Notes: generated by a model from the sequence alone, not told the origin. A DNA stretch of 64,000 bases from Streptoverticillium olivoreticuli subsp. olivoreticuli (GCF_003391135.1 NZ_CP031455.1:1116001-1180000); one strand, 5' to 3'; counted from the first letter of the stretch, positions 17,214 through 26,440 are shown. A program made the numbers and translations.

Positions 17214-18371
17214 TCAGATCCGACCGGCGCCGAGCGCGTGTCCGATGAAGTAGACGGCCAGAGCGGCGCCGGAGCCGACGAGGAGCTGACGCGCGCCGGA
17301 GCGCAGGGCCGTTCTGCCGTTGAGCAGTCCGAGGGCGGAGCCGACGGCGAACAGGGCGGTGGCGGCCAGGGCGATCGCGGTGACAAGTGCGGCGGTGCCG
17401 GAGCCGAACAGGTAGGGAAGGACGACCACGACCGCCCCGAGGGCGAAGGCGATCAGGCTGGAGAACGCCGCCGACCAGGGCGAGCCGAGTTCGTCGGGGT
17501 CGAGTCCGAGTTCCTCTCGGGCCATGGTGTCCAGGGCGGTGTCGCTGTTCTTCATGATGGTCGAGGCGACCCGCTGCGCCTCGTCACCGTCCAGCCCCTT
17601 GGCCCGGTAGATCAACGCGAGCTCCTCGGCCTCGGCTTCGGGGTCGTCGCGCAGCTCCTCGGCCTCGAGGGCGATCTCCCGTTCGTAGGCTTCCCGTTGG
17701 CTGCGCATGGAGATGTACTCGCCGGCGGCCATGGAGAACGCGCCGGCGAGCAGCCCGGCGACTCCGGCGAACAGGATGGTCGTGCCCGCCGCTCCGGAGC
17801 CGGCGAATCCCATGACCAGGGAACCGTTGGAGACCAGGCCGTCGTTGACGCCGAACACGGCGGCGCGCAGCGCGCCGGAACGGTCGCTGCGGTGCCAGCG
17901 CTCGCGCCGGGCGATCGCCCGGCCGCCTTCGCCGGTGTCACCCTGCGACTCGTCACGCAGCCGGGTCAGCACGCGGGCATGCGAACGCTCGTCGGCGGCC
18001 ATCCCCGGCGCGGCTTCCGGGTCGCCCTCGTACAGCCCGGCGTCGGAGTGCTCGGCGCGCTCCAGGAAGGGCAGGACCTCGTCGACGGAGAACCGGCCGG
18101 CCAGCCAGGACAGCAGCTTGGTGCGCGGCCCCGGTCGGCAGGGCCCGGGTACGCGCGCGCCGAGGGCGGTGAGCTTGTCCTCCCAGTGGGCGGCGTGCCG
18201 TTCCTCCACCGAGGCCAGCTCCAGGAAGATCCGCTGCTGTTCCCCGGTGGCACTCTCCGCGAGCCCCCGGTACAGCGCCGCGCTCCGACGTTCCGAGCCG
18301 AGCAGTTCCCGGTACCGCGCGGCCGCCTTCCGGATCGCGCGGGCGTCACGGTCATGCGTGTCGGTGTTCAT
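17214..18371 (-). CDS. Ferritin-like/VIT1-CCC1 family iron or manganese transport protein
   Basis: The 385-residue protein joins an N-terminal ferritin-like four-helix domain (about residues 10-155, with metal-ligand patterns LASVEERHAAHW and ADERSHARV) to a CCC1/VIT1 membrane domain (about residues 165-385, containing VFGVNDGLVSNGSLVMG and AAGEYISMRSQ). Family members move ferrous iron or manganese across a membrane, with the ferritin-like part sensing or delivering metal. It stands alone between the PKS promoter and a divergent lipase. A 12-base palindrome TCCACATGTGGA lies about 25 bases upstream of the start next to an AT-rich stretch and may be a regulator site. Confidence 0.85.
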   Translation of the reverse strand: MNTDTHDRDARAIRKAAARYRELLGSERRSAALYRGLAESATGEQQRIFLELASVEERHAAHWEDKLTALGARVPGPCRPGPRTKLLSWLAGRFSVDEVLPFLERAEHSDAGLYEGDPEAAPGMAADERSHARVLTRLRDESQGDTGEGGRAIARRERWHRSDRSGALRAAVFGVNDGLVSNGSLVMGFAGSGAAGTTILFAGVAGLLAGAFSMAAGEYISMRSQREAYEREIALEAEELRDDPEAEAEELALIYRAKGLDGDEAQRVASTIMKNSDTALDTMAREELGLDPDELGSPWSAAFSSLIAFALGAVVVVLPYLFGSGTAALVTAIALAATALFAVGSALGLLNGRTALRSGARQLLVGSGAALAVYFIGHALGAGRI

Positions 18372-18551
18372 CGCTCAGCCCATCGTGAGCCGCCTCCACA
18401 TGTGGACAATATGTAATATACCGCCAATCACCCATGAGGATGTCGCCGGATACGCCCACATACGGGTTGTACCCGCAGGTCACTGTTCGTTATCGGGGAG
18501 AGGGGAGGAAACTCCCGTATCCGCCCCGCGCTCCGGCTCGTTCAGCGGAAC

Positions 18552-19361
18552 ATGACTCTCGAACCGCGCCGCCGACGGCTCGCCCTCCTGCTGTCCGCAC
18601 TGCTGCTCACCGGAGGCGGGGCGGCCACCGCCCACGCCGACGCGCCACCCGTCGACGGCTACGTCGCCCTCGGCGACTCCTACTCCTCCGGCCTCGGCGC
18701 CGGCCACTACGACGACGACAGCGGGCAGTGCAAGCGCAGCTCCAGCTCCTACCCGGCGCTGTGGGCGGCGGCTCACCGGGGCAGGCAGTTCGCGTTCACG
18801 GCCTGTTCCGGGGCCACCACCAAAGACGTCGTCACCAGTCAGCTGCGGCCGCTCGGCAGACGCACCGCCCTCGTCAGCATCACCGCCGGCGCCAACGACG
18901 CGGGGTTCGGCGAGGTGATGGAGACCTGCACGCTCGGCGGTGAGAGCGCCTGCCAGGAGCGGGTCGCCAAGGCGCGTACGTACATCCAGCACACCCTCCC
19001 CCACGACTTGGACACGATGTACCGCGCCATCAGGGGGAAGGCTCCCGCCGCCCGCGTCGTCGTCCTCGGCTACCCGCGGCTCTTCGCCCGGCACGGCCTC
19101 TGTGTGCTCGGTATGAGCGAGACGAAGCGGGCCGCCATCGACGATGCCGCCGATGTGCTGGACGCCGTCATGGCCAAGCGCGCCGCCGGTCACGGCTTCG
19201 CCTTCGCGGATGTCAGGGAGCGCTTCACCAGGCACGAGATCTGTTCCGAGGCACCCTGGATCCGTTCCGCCACTTTTCCCGTCGGCGAGTCCTACCACCC
19301 CACAGCCGTCGGTCATGCGCAGGGCTATCTCCCGGCGCTCACCGGGACGGCTCGCATGTGA
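18552..19361 (+). CDS. Secreted SGNH/GDSL hydrolase (lipase-esterase)
   Basis: The 269-residue protein has an N-terminal signal peptide ending near AHA (residues 26-28). The SGNH blocks are visible: block I GDSYSSG with the nucleophile Ser43, the oxyanion GAND block, and the catalytic pair in SYHPTAVGH near the C-terminus. Several cysteines are spaced for disulfides, as in Streptomyces secreted lipases of this type. A second SGNH enzyme lies at 27874-28800. It probably hydrolyses extracellular esters or lipids. Confidence 0.85.
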   Translation: MTLEPRRRRLALLLSALLLTGGGAATAHADAPPVDGYVALGDSYSSGLGAGHYDDDSGQCKRSSSSYPALWAAAHRGRQFAFTACSGATTKDVVTSQLRPLGRRTALVSITAGANDAGFGEVMETCTLGGESACQERVAKARTYIQHTLPHDLDTMYRAIRGKAPAARVVVLGYPRLFARHGLCVLGMSETKRAAIDDAADVLDAVMAKRAAGHGFAFADVRERFTRHEICSEAPWIRSATFPVGESYHPTAVGHAQGYLPALTGTARM

Positions 19362-19563
19362 GCGTCCAGAACAGCCGTCGGCCAGGACACCACTGGTCGA
19401 TCCATCGCCCGGTCCTGACCGGCTTGACGGAAGAGACCCCAAAGTCCTTGTGAGCGGCTTCGAGCCAATGACGGACGAAGCGTCGCAGAACCTCCATGAG
19501 GAGGACGAGTATTCCCACGCCGCCCGGTCGACCGACCAGGCGGGGAAGCGGGAGGGAACCACT

Positions 19564-19974
19564 ATGCGAATAGCCAGACCCCTGTCCGTCGTCATCGCGG
19601 CCTGCGCGGTCGTGGCACTGAGCGCCGCTGCCCCGTCCACGGAAACCCCCCGGTCGCCCGGCGTCGCCAAGGCAGCCGCGACCGCGCCGAAGGCGGCAGC
19701 CGGAATTACGGGAATCGGGTGGGAGATCCACACCGCCGTCGACACCGGCATGTACTCGGGCCCCGGCCTGAGCACCCCTCGGGTCGGCACCGCGTGGGCC
19801 GGCGACAACATAGCCGGTATCTGCCAGATCAACGACAACAGGGGCAACCGGATGATCCTCGGCATCGAGCGGCCGGGGCGGAACGGCATCCAGTGGGCCA
19901 ACACCGTCGGCTACATCTGGGACGCCGACATCATCGGCGACACCAGCGGCTGGCCGGCCTGCGGCACAGCGTAA
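19564..19974 (+). CDS. Small secreted protein, SH3-like
   Basis: ATG at 19564 follows GGGAGGGAA. The 136-residue product has a signal peptide of about 30 residues, an Ala/Pro linker and a compact ~85-residue domain with two cysteines. GMYSGPGLSTPRVGTAW resembles the opening strand pattern of bacterial SH3 domains, which bind peptidoglycan or partner proteins. The assignment is weak. A strong terminator hairpin follows, so it is probably monocistronic. Confidence 0.6.
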   Translation: MRIARPLSVVIAACAVVALSAAAPSTETPRSPGVAKAAATAPKAAAGITGIGWEIHTAVDTGMYSGPGLSTPRVGTAWAGDNIAGICQINDNRGNRMILGIERPGRNGIQWANTVGYIWDADIIGDTSGWPACGTA

Positions 19975-20032
19975 CCACCGGCAGCACCATCCTGAACCGG
20001 GCATCCGACAGCCGCGCGCCCTGCGCCTGCGC

Positions 20033-20072
20033 CCAAGGCGGCACCTGGCCGTGAGACCAGGTGCCGCCTTGG
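20033..20072 (+). terminator. Rho-independent-type terminator
   Basis: Perfect 16-base arms at 20033-20048 (CCAAGGCGGCACCTGG) and 20057-20072 close an eight-base loop about 60 bases after the stop of the small secreted protein. Confidence 0.75.
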
Positions 20073-20251
20073 CGTTCCGAGCGTCAAGGCGGCCGATGCC
20101 CTCCTGTTCAGCCGGTCGGTTTGACGCAAGTCCGGTCGTTTCGCCGGGAGTTCGCCCGCGCGGTGCGGATGGCCGACGGGCCTCGAAGTCGAACCAAGAC
20201 TCCGGTGACGTGACCGCCGAGTCCCGGCATCGACATCCACGGATAGTACGG

Positions 20252-20305
20252 TTGCGTTTCTCCCGAGACCGGCCTACCTTGATAGTACGAAACTGTTCCG
20301 TACTA
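20252..20305 (+). promoter_or_regulatory. Promoter and TetR operator
   Basis: A sigma70-type promoter is visible as TTGCGT (20252-20257), a 17-base gap and TACCTT (20275-20280). Directly downstream, over the expected transcription start, is a 23-base palindrome (20283-20305) with outer arms TAGTACG and CGTACTA and inner bases that also pair apart from one mismatch and the centre. A further copy of the TAGTACG half-site lies at 20244-20250. The layout suggests the TetR protein encoded immediately downstream represses its own operon. Confidence 0.7.
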
Positions 20306-20318
20306 AATGGAGGTCCCG

Positions 20319-20918
20319 ATGCCCGACGACACCGAGGCCGCGCGCATCCGCCGCCCCCGGATGACCCCCGACCGGGAGATGGATCTGCTCAACGCGGCGC
20401 TGGATGTGCTGCGCGAGGTCGGCTACGAGGCCCTTTCGATGGATCTGGTCGCTTCCCGGGCGCGCTGCAGCAAGGCCACGCTCTACCGGATGTGGCCGGG
20501 CAAGCCGCAGCTTGTCGCCGCCGCGCTCTACGCCACGCGGCCGATGAAGCCGGAGGAGATCGACACGGGCACGCTCCGCGGCGATCTGCTGACCATGGTC
20601 GAGCTGCTGGCCACACAGGCGGCGAAGGACACCGCCCTGATCGCCGCGATGGGGCACGCCGTGCTCACGGACGAGGAGCTCGCCACAGCGGTGCGCACCT
20701 CGCTGGTGGAGCCCTGGTCCGGTGACCTGATCGGGGTCGTCGACCGAGCCGTCGAGCGTGGCGAGCTGGCCTCGCGGCCCGCCGCCGCGAACTTCCTGCC
20801 GCAGCTGATCCTCAGCGTGACGATCACCCGCCCGCTGCTGTCGGGCGGCCTCGCCGACGCCGACTTCCTCACCAGCTGCGTCGACCACGCCCTCCTGCCC
20901 GCGCTGCTGCACTCCTGA
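20319..20918 (+). CDS. TetR family transcriptional regulator
   Basis: ATG at 20319 is chosen because GGAGGT lies just upstream (20309-20314); an in-frame ATG at 20307 overlaps that ribosome site. The 199-residue product has an N-terminal TetR helix-turn-helix (about residues 22-68, with the recognition pattern CSKATLYRMWPGK) and an all-helical ligand-binding C-terminal domain. It is first in a co-directional cassette with an MFS pump, FAH hydrolase, VOC dioxygenase and FAD hydroxylase, and the palindrome over its promoter implies autoregulation. The inducer is probably the cassette's aromatic substrate. Confidence 0.88.
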   Translation: MPDDTEAARIRRPRMTPDREMDLLNAALDVLREVGYEALSMDLVASRARCSKATLYRMWPGKPQLVAAALYATRPMKPEEIDTGTLRGDLLTMVELLATQAAKDTALIAAMGHAVLTDEELATAVRTSLVEPWSGDLIGVVDRAVERGELASRPAAANFLPQLILSVTITRPLLSGGLADADFLTSCVDHALLPALLHS

Positions 20919-20960
20919 TCCGGTCTCCCCCGGCCCACCCCCTTTCCGGAGATTCACACC

Positions 20961-22463
20961 ATGTCCCGCACCACTGCCGACGTGACCGACGTCGACACCG
21001 CACCCGCCCCGGTCGGCCAGGCGCCCCGCCACCGGTGGTGGATCCTCGCCGTCATCTGCGTCGCCCAGCTGATGGTGGTCCTCGATGCCACCATCGTGAA
21101 CATCGCCCTGCCCTCGGCCCAGCACGACCTGGGCTTCAGTGACGGCAGCCGGCAGTGGGTCGTCACCGCGTACGCACTGGCCTTCGGCAGCCTGCTGCTG
21201 CTCGGCGGCCGAATAGCCGATCTGTTCGGCCGCAAGATCACATTCCTGGTGGGAGTGGTCGGCTTCGCCGGCGCCTCCGCGCTGGGCGGCGCGGCCGACA
21301 GCTTCGGCATGCTGGTCGCCGCCCGCGCGGGACAGGGGCTGTTCGGCGCCCTGCTCGCACCCGCCGCGCTGTCGTTGCTGACGACCACGTTCACCGACAC
21401 CAAGGAACGCGCGAAGGCGTTCAGCGTCTACGGCACCATCGCGGGCGCCGGGGCCGCCATCGGACTGCTCCTCGGCGGCGTGCTCACCGAGCATCTCGAC
21501 TGGCGCTGGACGATGTACGTCAACCTGGCCTTCGCCGCCATGGCCTTCGCCGGCGGTGCCCTGCTGCTGACCCGCGGCGCCCGCGACAAGAGCGCCACCC
21601 TGGACGTCCCCGGCACGGTGCTGGTCTCGGCCGGCCTCTTCAGCGTGGTCTACGGCTTCTCCAACGCCGAGACCCACGGCTGGAGTTCGGTGGCCACTTG
21701 GGGATTCCTGCTAGCCGGTGCCGCCCTGCTCGCGGCATTCGCCTGGTGGCAGACCAAGGCCGCCCACCCTCTGCTGCCGCTGCGCGTCCTGCTGGACCGC
21801 AATCGTGGCGCTTCCTTCCTCGCCGTACTGATCAGTGGCGCGGGCATGTTCGGCGTCTTCCTCTTCCTGACGTACTACATGCAGGAGAGCCTGCTCTACA
21901 CCCCGACCAGGACCGGCCTGGCCTTCATGCCCATGGTCGCCGCTCTGATGGTCACCACTCTCCTCGCGACCAATGTCCTCGTCCCGCGATTCGGCCCGAA
22001 GCCGGTCGTGCCGCTGGGCATGGGCCTCGCCGCCGCCGGCCTGGCCTGGATGACCGCCCTCGACCTGACCAGCGGCTACGCCTCGGACGTCATGCCACCA
22101 CTGATCGTGACGGGGCTCGGCATCGGCCTGGTGATGGCACCGGCGATGAGCCTGGCCACTTCCGGCGTGGCGGCCGAGGACGCCGGCGTCGCCTCGGCCG
22201 CCGTCAACACCATGCAGCAGGTCGGTGGCTCCATCAGCACCGCGCTGCTCACGACGCTCTCCACCGGTGCCGCCACCCACTACCTCGCGGACAAGAACCC
22301 GAAGGACCCCGCCGTCCTCGCCCAGGCCGCCCTGGAGAGCTACTCCACGGCGTACTGGTGGGCCGCCGGCTTCTTCGCCGCAGGCCTGATCGTCAGCGGC
22401 CTGCTCTACCGCCGCGGCGTGCCCCGGCAGGACGCCGACGCCGCACCCGTCGTCCACATGTAG
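20961..22463 (+). CDS. MFS transporter, 14-helix drug/proton antiporter (DHA2) type
   Basis: The 500-residue protein has about fourteen hydrophobic segments. Motif D1 is visible as VVLDATIVNIALPSA and motif A as GGRIADLFGRK, both typical of EmrB/QacA-type proton-coupled exporters. It starts 42 bases after the TetR gene, a classic regulator-pump pair, and is followed by catabolic genes. It may export a toxic aromatic compound or its metabolites, although some DHA2 members import. Direction of transport cannot be read from sequence. Confidence 0.88.
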   Translation: MSRTTADVTDVDTAPAPVGQAPRHRWWILAVICVAQLMVVLDATIVNIALPSAQHDLGFSDGSRQWVVTAYALAFGSLLLLGGRIADLFGRKITFLVGVVGFAGASALGGAADSFGMLVAARAGQGLFGALLAPAALSLLTTTFTDTKERAKAFSVYGTIAGAGAAIGLLLGGVLTEHLDWRWTMYVNLAFAAMAFAGGALLLTRGARDKSATLDVPGTVLVSAGLFSVVYGFSNAETHGWSSVATWGFLLAGAALLAAFAWWQTKAAHPLLPLRVLLDRNRGASFLAVLISGAGMFGVFLFLTYYMQESLLYTPTRTGLAFMPMVAALMVTTLLATNVLVPRFGPKPVVPLGMGLAAAGLAWMTALDLTSGYASDVMPPLIVTGLGIGLVMAPAMSLATSGVAAEDAGVASAAVNTMQQVGGSISTALLTTLSTGAATHYLADKNPKDPAVLAQAALESYSTAYWWAAGFFAAGLIVSGLLYRRGVPRQDADAAPVVHM

Positions 22464-22543
22464 CCCCTGGAGTGCCCCTCGACGGCGAGCGGACACAACC
22501 GCACACCGCCCACTGAACGGTCCATCGGAAGGAGGGCGTCATC

Positions 22544-23458
22544 ATGCGCCTCGGAGTGATGGCAAACCGACTGGTCCTCGTCGACGGCGATACGGCCGTT
22601 GACATCGAACGAGCCGGCGGCGGCCGGTTCCCGGCCGACCCCGCGCACATTTTCGACAGCTGGGACGCACTGGTCGACTGGGCGGCCACGTACGAGCACG
22701 GCGGGGAACTGCTGCCCCTCGGCCGGTTGCAGAACCCCGTCCCCGCACCCCGCCAGGTCTTCGGTATCGGCGCCAACTACCTCGACCACGTGGCGGAAGC
22801 CGCCGCCCACCACGGGGCACAGGGCAACACCATTCCCGCGGGTGCCCCGCACGGCACTCCCTTGGTCTTCACCAAGTTCCGGAGCAGTCTGTCCGGCCCC
22901 TGCGACGCCATCCCTCTGCCCAGCCGGAACGTCGACTGGGAGGTCGAACTCGTCGTCGTGATGGGCCGGCGGGCGGAACGCGTCTCCGAGCAGCGGGCCT
23001 GGCGCCACGTCGCGGGTCTCACCGTGGGACAGGACATCTCCGAACGCGTCCTCCAGCTCGCCGGTGCCGCACCGCAGTTCTCGATGGGGAAGTCCTTCCC
23101 CGGATTCGGGCCGATGGGCCCCGTACTCGTCACACCCGACGAGCTCGACGACCCCGACGACCTGGAGCTCGGCTGCAGCCTCAACGGCCGCCTCATGCAG
23201 AAGGGCCGAACCGGCGACATGGTCTTCACCGTCGCCGAACTGATCGCCCGCATCTCCGCGGTGTGCCCGCTGCTGCCCGGCGACGTGATCTTCACCGGCA
23301 CACCGACCGGCGTCGGAGCCTTCCGCGAGCCGCCCCTCTTCCTCAAGCCCGGCGACACGCTCGTCAGCTGGGTGAACGGCATCGGGGAGCTGCGCAACCC
23401 CGTGACAGCGGGCCCCGGCTACGCCGACGGCACCGACCAGGAAGGAGAGCAGTCATGA
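22544..23458 (+). CDS. Fumarylacetoacetate hydrolase family protein
   Basis: ATG at 22544 follows GGAAGGAGGG. The 304-residue product has the FAH C-terminal fold: GIGANYLDHV opens the catalytic domain, the metal ligands appear in DWEVELVVVMG and GQDIS, and GDVIFTGTPTGVG is the usual closing block. Family members cleave C-C bonds in acylpyruvate-type ring-fission products or decarboxylate and hydrate related intermediates. Its TGA overlaps the ATG of the dioxygenase gene, so the two are coupled. It likely acts after ring cleavage. Confidence 0.88.
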   Translation: MRLGVMANRLVLVDGDTAVDIERAGGGRFPADPAHIFDSWDALVDWAATYEHGGELLPLGRLQNPVPAPRQVFGIGANYLDHVAEAAAHHGAQGNTIPAGAPHGTPLVFTKFRSSLSGPCDAIPLPSRNVDWEVELVVVMGRRAERVSEQRAWRHVAGLTVGQDISERVLQLAGAAPQFSMGKSFPGFGPMGPVLVTPDELDDPDDLELGCSLNGRLMQKGRTGDMVFTVAELIARISAVCPLLPGDVIFTGTPTGVGAFREPPLFLKPGDTLVSWVNGIGELRNPVTAGPGYADGTDQEGEQS

Positions 23459-24693
23459 CGACCACGGCACCGAAGCGGTACGACGTCGGCGGAGTCCTCC
23501 TGCCACGCCCCTTCAAGATCCGGCGCTTCGGCCACTTCGGCCTCAACATGGACCGCCTCGACGAAGCGGTCACCTTCTACGCCGACCTGCTCGGCTTCCG
23601 CGTCACCGACGAGGTCAGCCTCTTCGACCAGGTGCCCCCGGAGGTGCGCCCCATCGTGGAGGAGGTCGTCACCGACCCGCGGATGATCTTCACCAGCAAC
23701 TCCTCGGACCACCACGCGCTGCTGCTGGCACACCGCACCTTCGGCGTCCTCAACGGCAACGACCGCAAGGCGAAGGACATCACGCTCAGCCAGATCACCT
23801 GGCAGGTGGGCAGCCTGCGGGAAGTCGTGGACGCCGGGGCGTACCTGCGTGCGCACGGAGTGGAGATCGGACGCACCGGCCGGGACATGCCCGGCGGCAA
23901 CTGGCACATCTACTTCCGTGACCCGGACGACAACACGGTCGAGTTGTACTACGGCATGGAACAGATCGGCTGGACGCGCCGGTCCAGGCCGCACGACATG
24001 CACTACCGCGGCTTCGACGGAGTGCCACCGCTGCCCCAGCTGTCGGAGGCCGCCGAGGTGCGCGAAGCGCTGGAGCGGGGAATCGACATCCACTCCGGCT
24101 GGAGCCCGTCCGAGGGGCACCTGAAGGAGACCCACGACGTCGGCGGCGTCCTGCTGCCGCGTCCCTTCAAGGTGACCGGGCTCGGCCCGGTCTCGATGTT
24201 CACCGAGCGGATGGCGGAGATGCTCGCCTTCTACACCGAGCTGCTCGGCTTCGAGATCGTCGAAGAGGCCGAGCACCAGGGCAAGCGCATCGTGTACCTG
24301 CGCAGCGGCACCGAGCACCACACCTTCGTCCTGGCGGACAAGGCGCTGCGCGGCCGGCTCGGTCTGAGCGAACACACCTCGTGCCTCAGCATGGGCATGG
24401 AAGTGGGCAGCTACGCCCAACTGCGGGCCGCGGTGGAGCATCTGGTGAACGCCGGGCACACCCTGGTCGAGGGCGTGCCACCGGAGCTGTACCTGGGTAT
24501 CGACTACGCGGCGCATCTCCGTGACCCCGACGGTCACCTGGTCTGCCTGTACTCCTACATGGAGCAGGTCGGGTGGGACGGCAGGCCCAGGCCGGCCGGG
24601 CTGCGCCGCGCGGTGACCGACCCGTGGCCGAAGACGCTCGCCCCGCTGTCCGACACGTACGCCGACCGGGCCTACATGGGACCGCTGGGCTGA
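23455..24693 (+). CDS. Two-domain VOC extradiol dioxygenase-like protein
   Basis: The 412-residue protein has two glyoxalase/extradiol (VOC) modules (about residues 25-185 and 235-390). Both halves open with the same DVGGVLLPRPFK tag (near residues 10 and 227), a trace of internal duplication. The second half has candidate metal ligands in EHHTFVLAD and the closing HLVCLYSYMEQVGW; the first has HHALLLAH and NTVELYYGMEQIGW. Extradiol dioxygenases open catechols beside the hydroxyls using ferrous iron. The gene lies between an FAH hydrolase and an FAD hydroxylase, so ring cleavage of the hydroxylated product is likely. Confidence 0.83.
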   Translation: MTTTAPKRYDVGGVLLPRPFKIRRFGHFGLNMDRLDEAVTFYADLLGFRVTDEVSLFDQVPPEVRPIVEEVVTDPRMIFTSNSSDHHALLLAHRTFGVLNGNDRKAKDITLSQITWQVGSLREVVDAGAYLRAHGVEIGRTGRDMPGGNWHIYFRDPDDNTVELYYGMEQIGWTRRSRPHDMHYRGFDGVPPLPQLSEAAEVREALERGIDIHSGWSPSEGHLKETHDVGGVLLPRPFKVTGLGPVSMFTERMAEMLAFYTELLGFEIVEEAEHQGKRIVYLRSGTEHHTFVLADKALRGRLGLSEHTSCLSMGMEVGSYAQLRAAVEHLVNAGHTLVEGVPPELYLGIDYAAHLRDPDGHLVCLYSYMEQVGWDGRPRPAGLRRAVTDPWPKTLAPLSDTYADRAYMGPLG

Positions 24694-24696
24694 GCC

Positions 24697-26271
24697 ATGA
24701 CCGCCGAGACCGAAGAACTCGACTGCGACGTACTGATCGCGGGAGCCGGTCCTGTCGGTCAGGTACTGGCGCTGTTGCTCGCACAGCACCGGCTGCGCGT
24801 GGGCGTGGTGGAACGGTGGGCGCGGCCCTACCCGCTGCCGCGTGCCGTGGCGATGAGCCATGACGTCCAGCGCGTCCTGCGGCAGCTCGGGCCGGGCGAG
24901 GAGCTCTCCGCCATGCTCGAGCCCTGGGGCCAGGACGGGCACCGTTTCAGCTTCGTGGACTCCTCCGGGCAGACCTTGGTGGAGTCGCGCTACCCGATGG
25001 AATCCGATTCGGGATTCGCCCAGATGTCCGGCTTCTCGCAACCGGACCTCGAGCAGGTGCTGGAGCGGCGCGTACAGGCCGCCCCACTGATCGACCAGTA
25101 CAGGGGCTTCGCCCTGGACAACCTCACGGACGACGGGTCCGCGGTCCATGCCACCGTCGTGCCGCACACCGGACTCGCTCCGGTGGCGGACGGCGCTCCC
25201 CGCACCGTGCGCGCGGCCTACGTGGTGGGCTGCGACGGAGCCAACAGCACCGTCCGCTCCCTGCTCGGACCGGAGATGACAGACCTTGGCTTCGACCGCG
25301 ACTGGGTGGTGGTCGACGTCGTTCCGCACACCCCGCCCACCTGGCTTCCTTATGCCTGCCAGCGGCTCGGTCCCGCGCGGCCGACCACCCTGGTGCCGGC
25401 CGGTCCGGGGCGGCGGCGCTGGGAGTTCATGGTCATGCCCACCGACGACCCGGCCGGCATCGACACCGATGAGAACGCCTGGCGCCTTCTCGCCCCCTGG
25501 GGCATCCACCCCGGCAACGCCGACCTCGTCCGGCACACGCACTACACCTTCCGCGGCCGCTGGGCCGACCGGTGGCACAAAGGGCGCGTGCTCCTCGCCG
25601 GCGACGCCGCCCACCAGATGCCTCCTTTCCTCGGCCAGGGCTTCAACTCCGGCATCCGCGACGCGGCCAACCTCGCCTGGCGCCTGGCCCTGCTGGTGAA
25701 CGGAGAGGGCAAGGAATCCCTCCTCGACGACTACAGCGCTGAACGTTCCACGCAAGTCGCACAGATCGTCAAGGAGACCGTGGCCGTCGGCCGGCTCATC
25801 TGCATGCTCGATCCGGCGCAGACCGCGCTGCGCGACGCCGAGCTCAGGCGCGACGCGACCACGGGGATCGAAGACGCTCACAAGAACTGGCTCCTACGGG
25901 GCGGCACCCTGCGGGACGACGGGATCGGAGGCAGCCTCGGACTGCAGGCCACGGTGGACGGCGGAGGGCGTACGGCGCTCCTGGACGAAGTGATCGCCCC
26001 GCCCGGCTTCCTCCTCCTCGGACGCGACCGGGACCCGGTCGAGCTGCTCTCCCCGCCTCGGCGCGCCGCCTGGCGTCGGCTGGGCGGCCGCAGCGCCCAC
26101 TTCGGGCCCGAAGGACTCAAGGACGCCGAGGGCGCCTACGCGCGTTGGTTCAAACGCCTCAACGCCTCCGTGGTCGCGATCCGCCCCGACTTCCAGGTGT
26201 TCGGCGGGGCCCGTGACGCACAAGCCGCTGACGCCTTGGTCCATGACCTGGTCGAGCGTGTTCTGACGTGA
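24697..26271 (+). CDS. FAD-dependent aromatic hydroxylase (MhpA/PheA type)
   Basis: ATG at 24697 lies three bases after the dioxygenase stop. The 524-residue protein has the FAD ADP-binding motif AGAGPVGQVL near residue 16, the DG motif VGCDGANSTVR near residue 180 and the second FAD motif LLAGDAAHQMPP with GQGFNSGIRDAANL near residues 300-330. It ends with a thioredoxin-like C-terminal domain that lacks a CxxC. Relatives hydroxylate phenols to catechols, for example 3-(3-hydroxyphenyl)propionate hydroxylase. The product would feed the VOC dioxygenase encoded upstream and then the FAH hydrolase. The substrate is unknown. Confidence 0.87.
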   Translation: MTAETEELDCDVLIAGAGPVGQVLALLLAQHRLRVGVVERWARPYPLPRAVAMSHDVQRVLRQLGPGEELSAMLEPWGQDGHRFSFVDSSGQTLVESRYPMESDSGFAQMSGFSQPDLEQVLERRVQAAPLIDQYRGFALDNLTDDGSAVHATVVPHTGLAPVADGAPRTVRAAYVVGCDGANSTVRSLLGPEMTDLGFDRDWVVVDVVPHTPPTWLPYACQRLGPARPTTLVPAGPGRRRWEFMVMPTDDPAGIDTDENAWRLLAPWGIHPGNADLVRHTHYTFRGRWADRWHKGRVLLAGDAAHQMPPFLGQGFNSGIRDAANLAWRLALLVNGEGKESLLDDYSAERSTQVAQIVKETVAVGRLICMLDPAQTALRDAELRRDATTGIEDAHKNWLLRGGTLRDDGIGGSLGLQATVDGGGRTALLDEVIAPPGFLLLGRDRDPVELLSPPRRAAWRRLGGRSAHFGPEGLKDAEGAYARWFKRLNASVVAIRPDFQVFGGARDAQAADALVHDLVERVLT

Positions 26272-26326
26272 TCCTCGCGGGCGAGTGGTCTCCACCGGTT
26301 TGATGCCGTACTGTTCACCGTACCGA

Positions 26327-26400
26327 CGCGGGGTGGAGCAGCTCGGTAGCTCGCTGGGCTCATAACCCAGAGGTCGCAGGTTCAAATCCTGTCCCCGCTA
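26327..26400 (+). tRNA. Initiator tRNA-fMet (anticodon CAT)
   Basis: The 74-base cloverleaf has anticodon CAT and the three consecutive G-C pairs in the anticodon stem (GGG and CCC) that mark initiators. The first acceptor pair is unpaired (C1 with T72), another initiator trait. The T-loop is GTTCAAATC. CCA is not encoded. A strong hairpin follows at once. Confidence 0.95.
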
Positions 26401-26405
26401 CTCGC

Positions 26406-26440
26406 ACGAAGGCCCGGCAGCTCGGCTGTCGGGCCTTCGT
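26406..26440 (+). terminator. Terminator after tRNA-fMet
   Basis: Arms 26406-26421 (ACGAAGGCCCGGCAGC) and 26425-26440 pair over 16 bases with one G-U wobble and a three-base loop, starting six bases after the tRNA. Confidence 0.8.
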
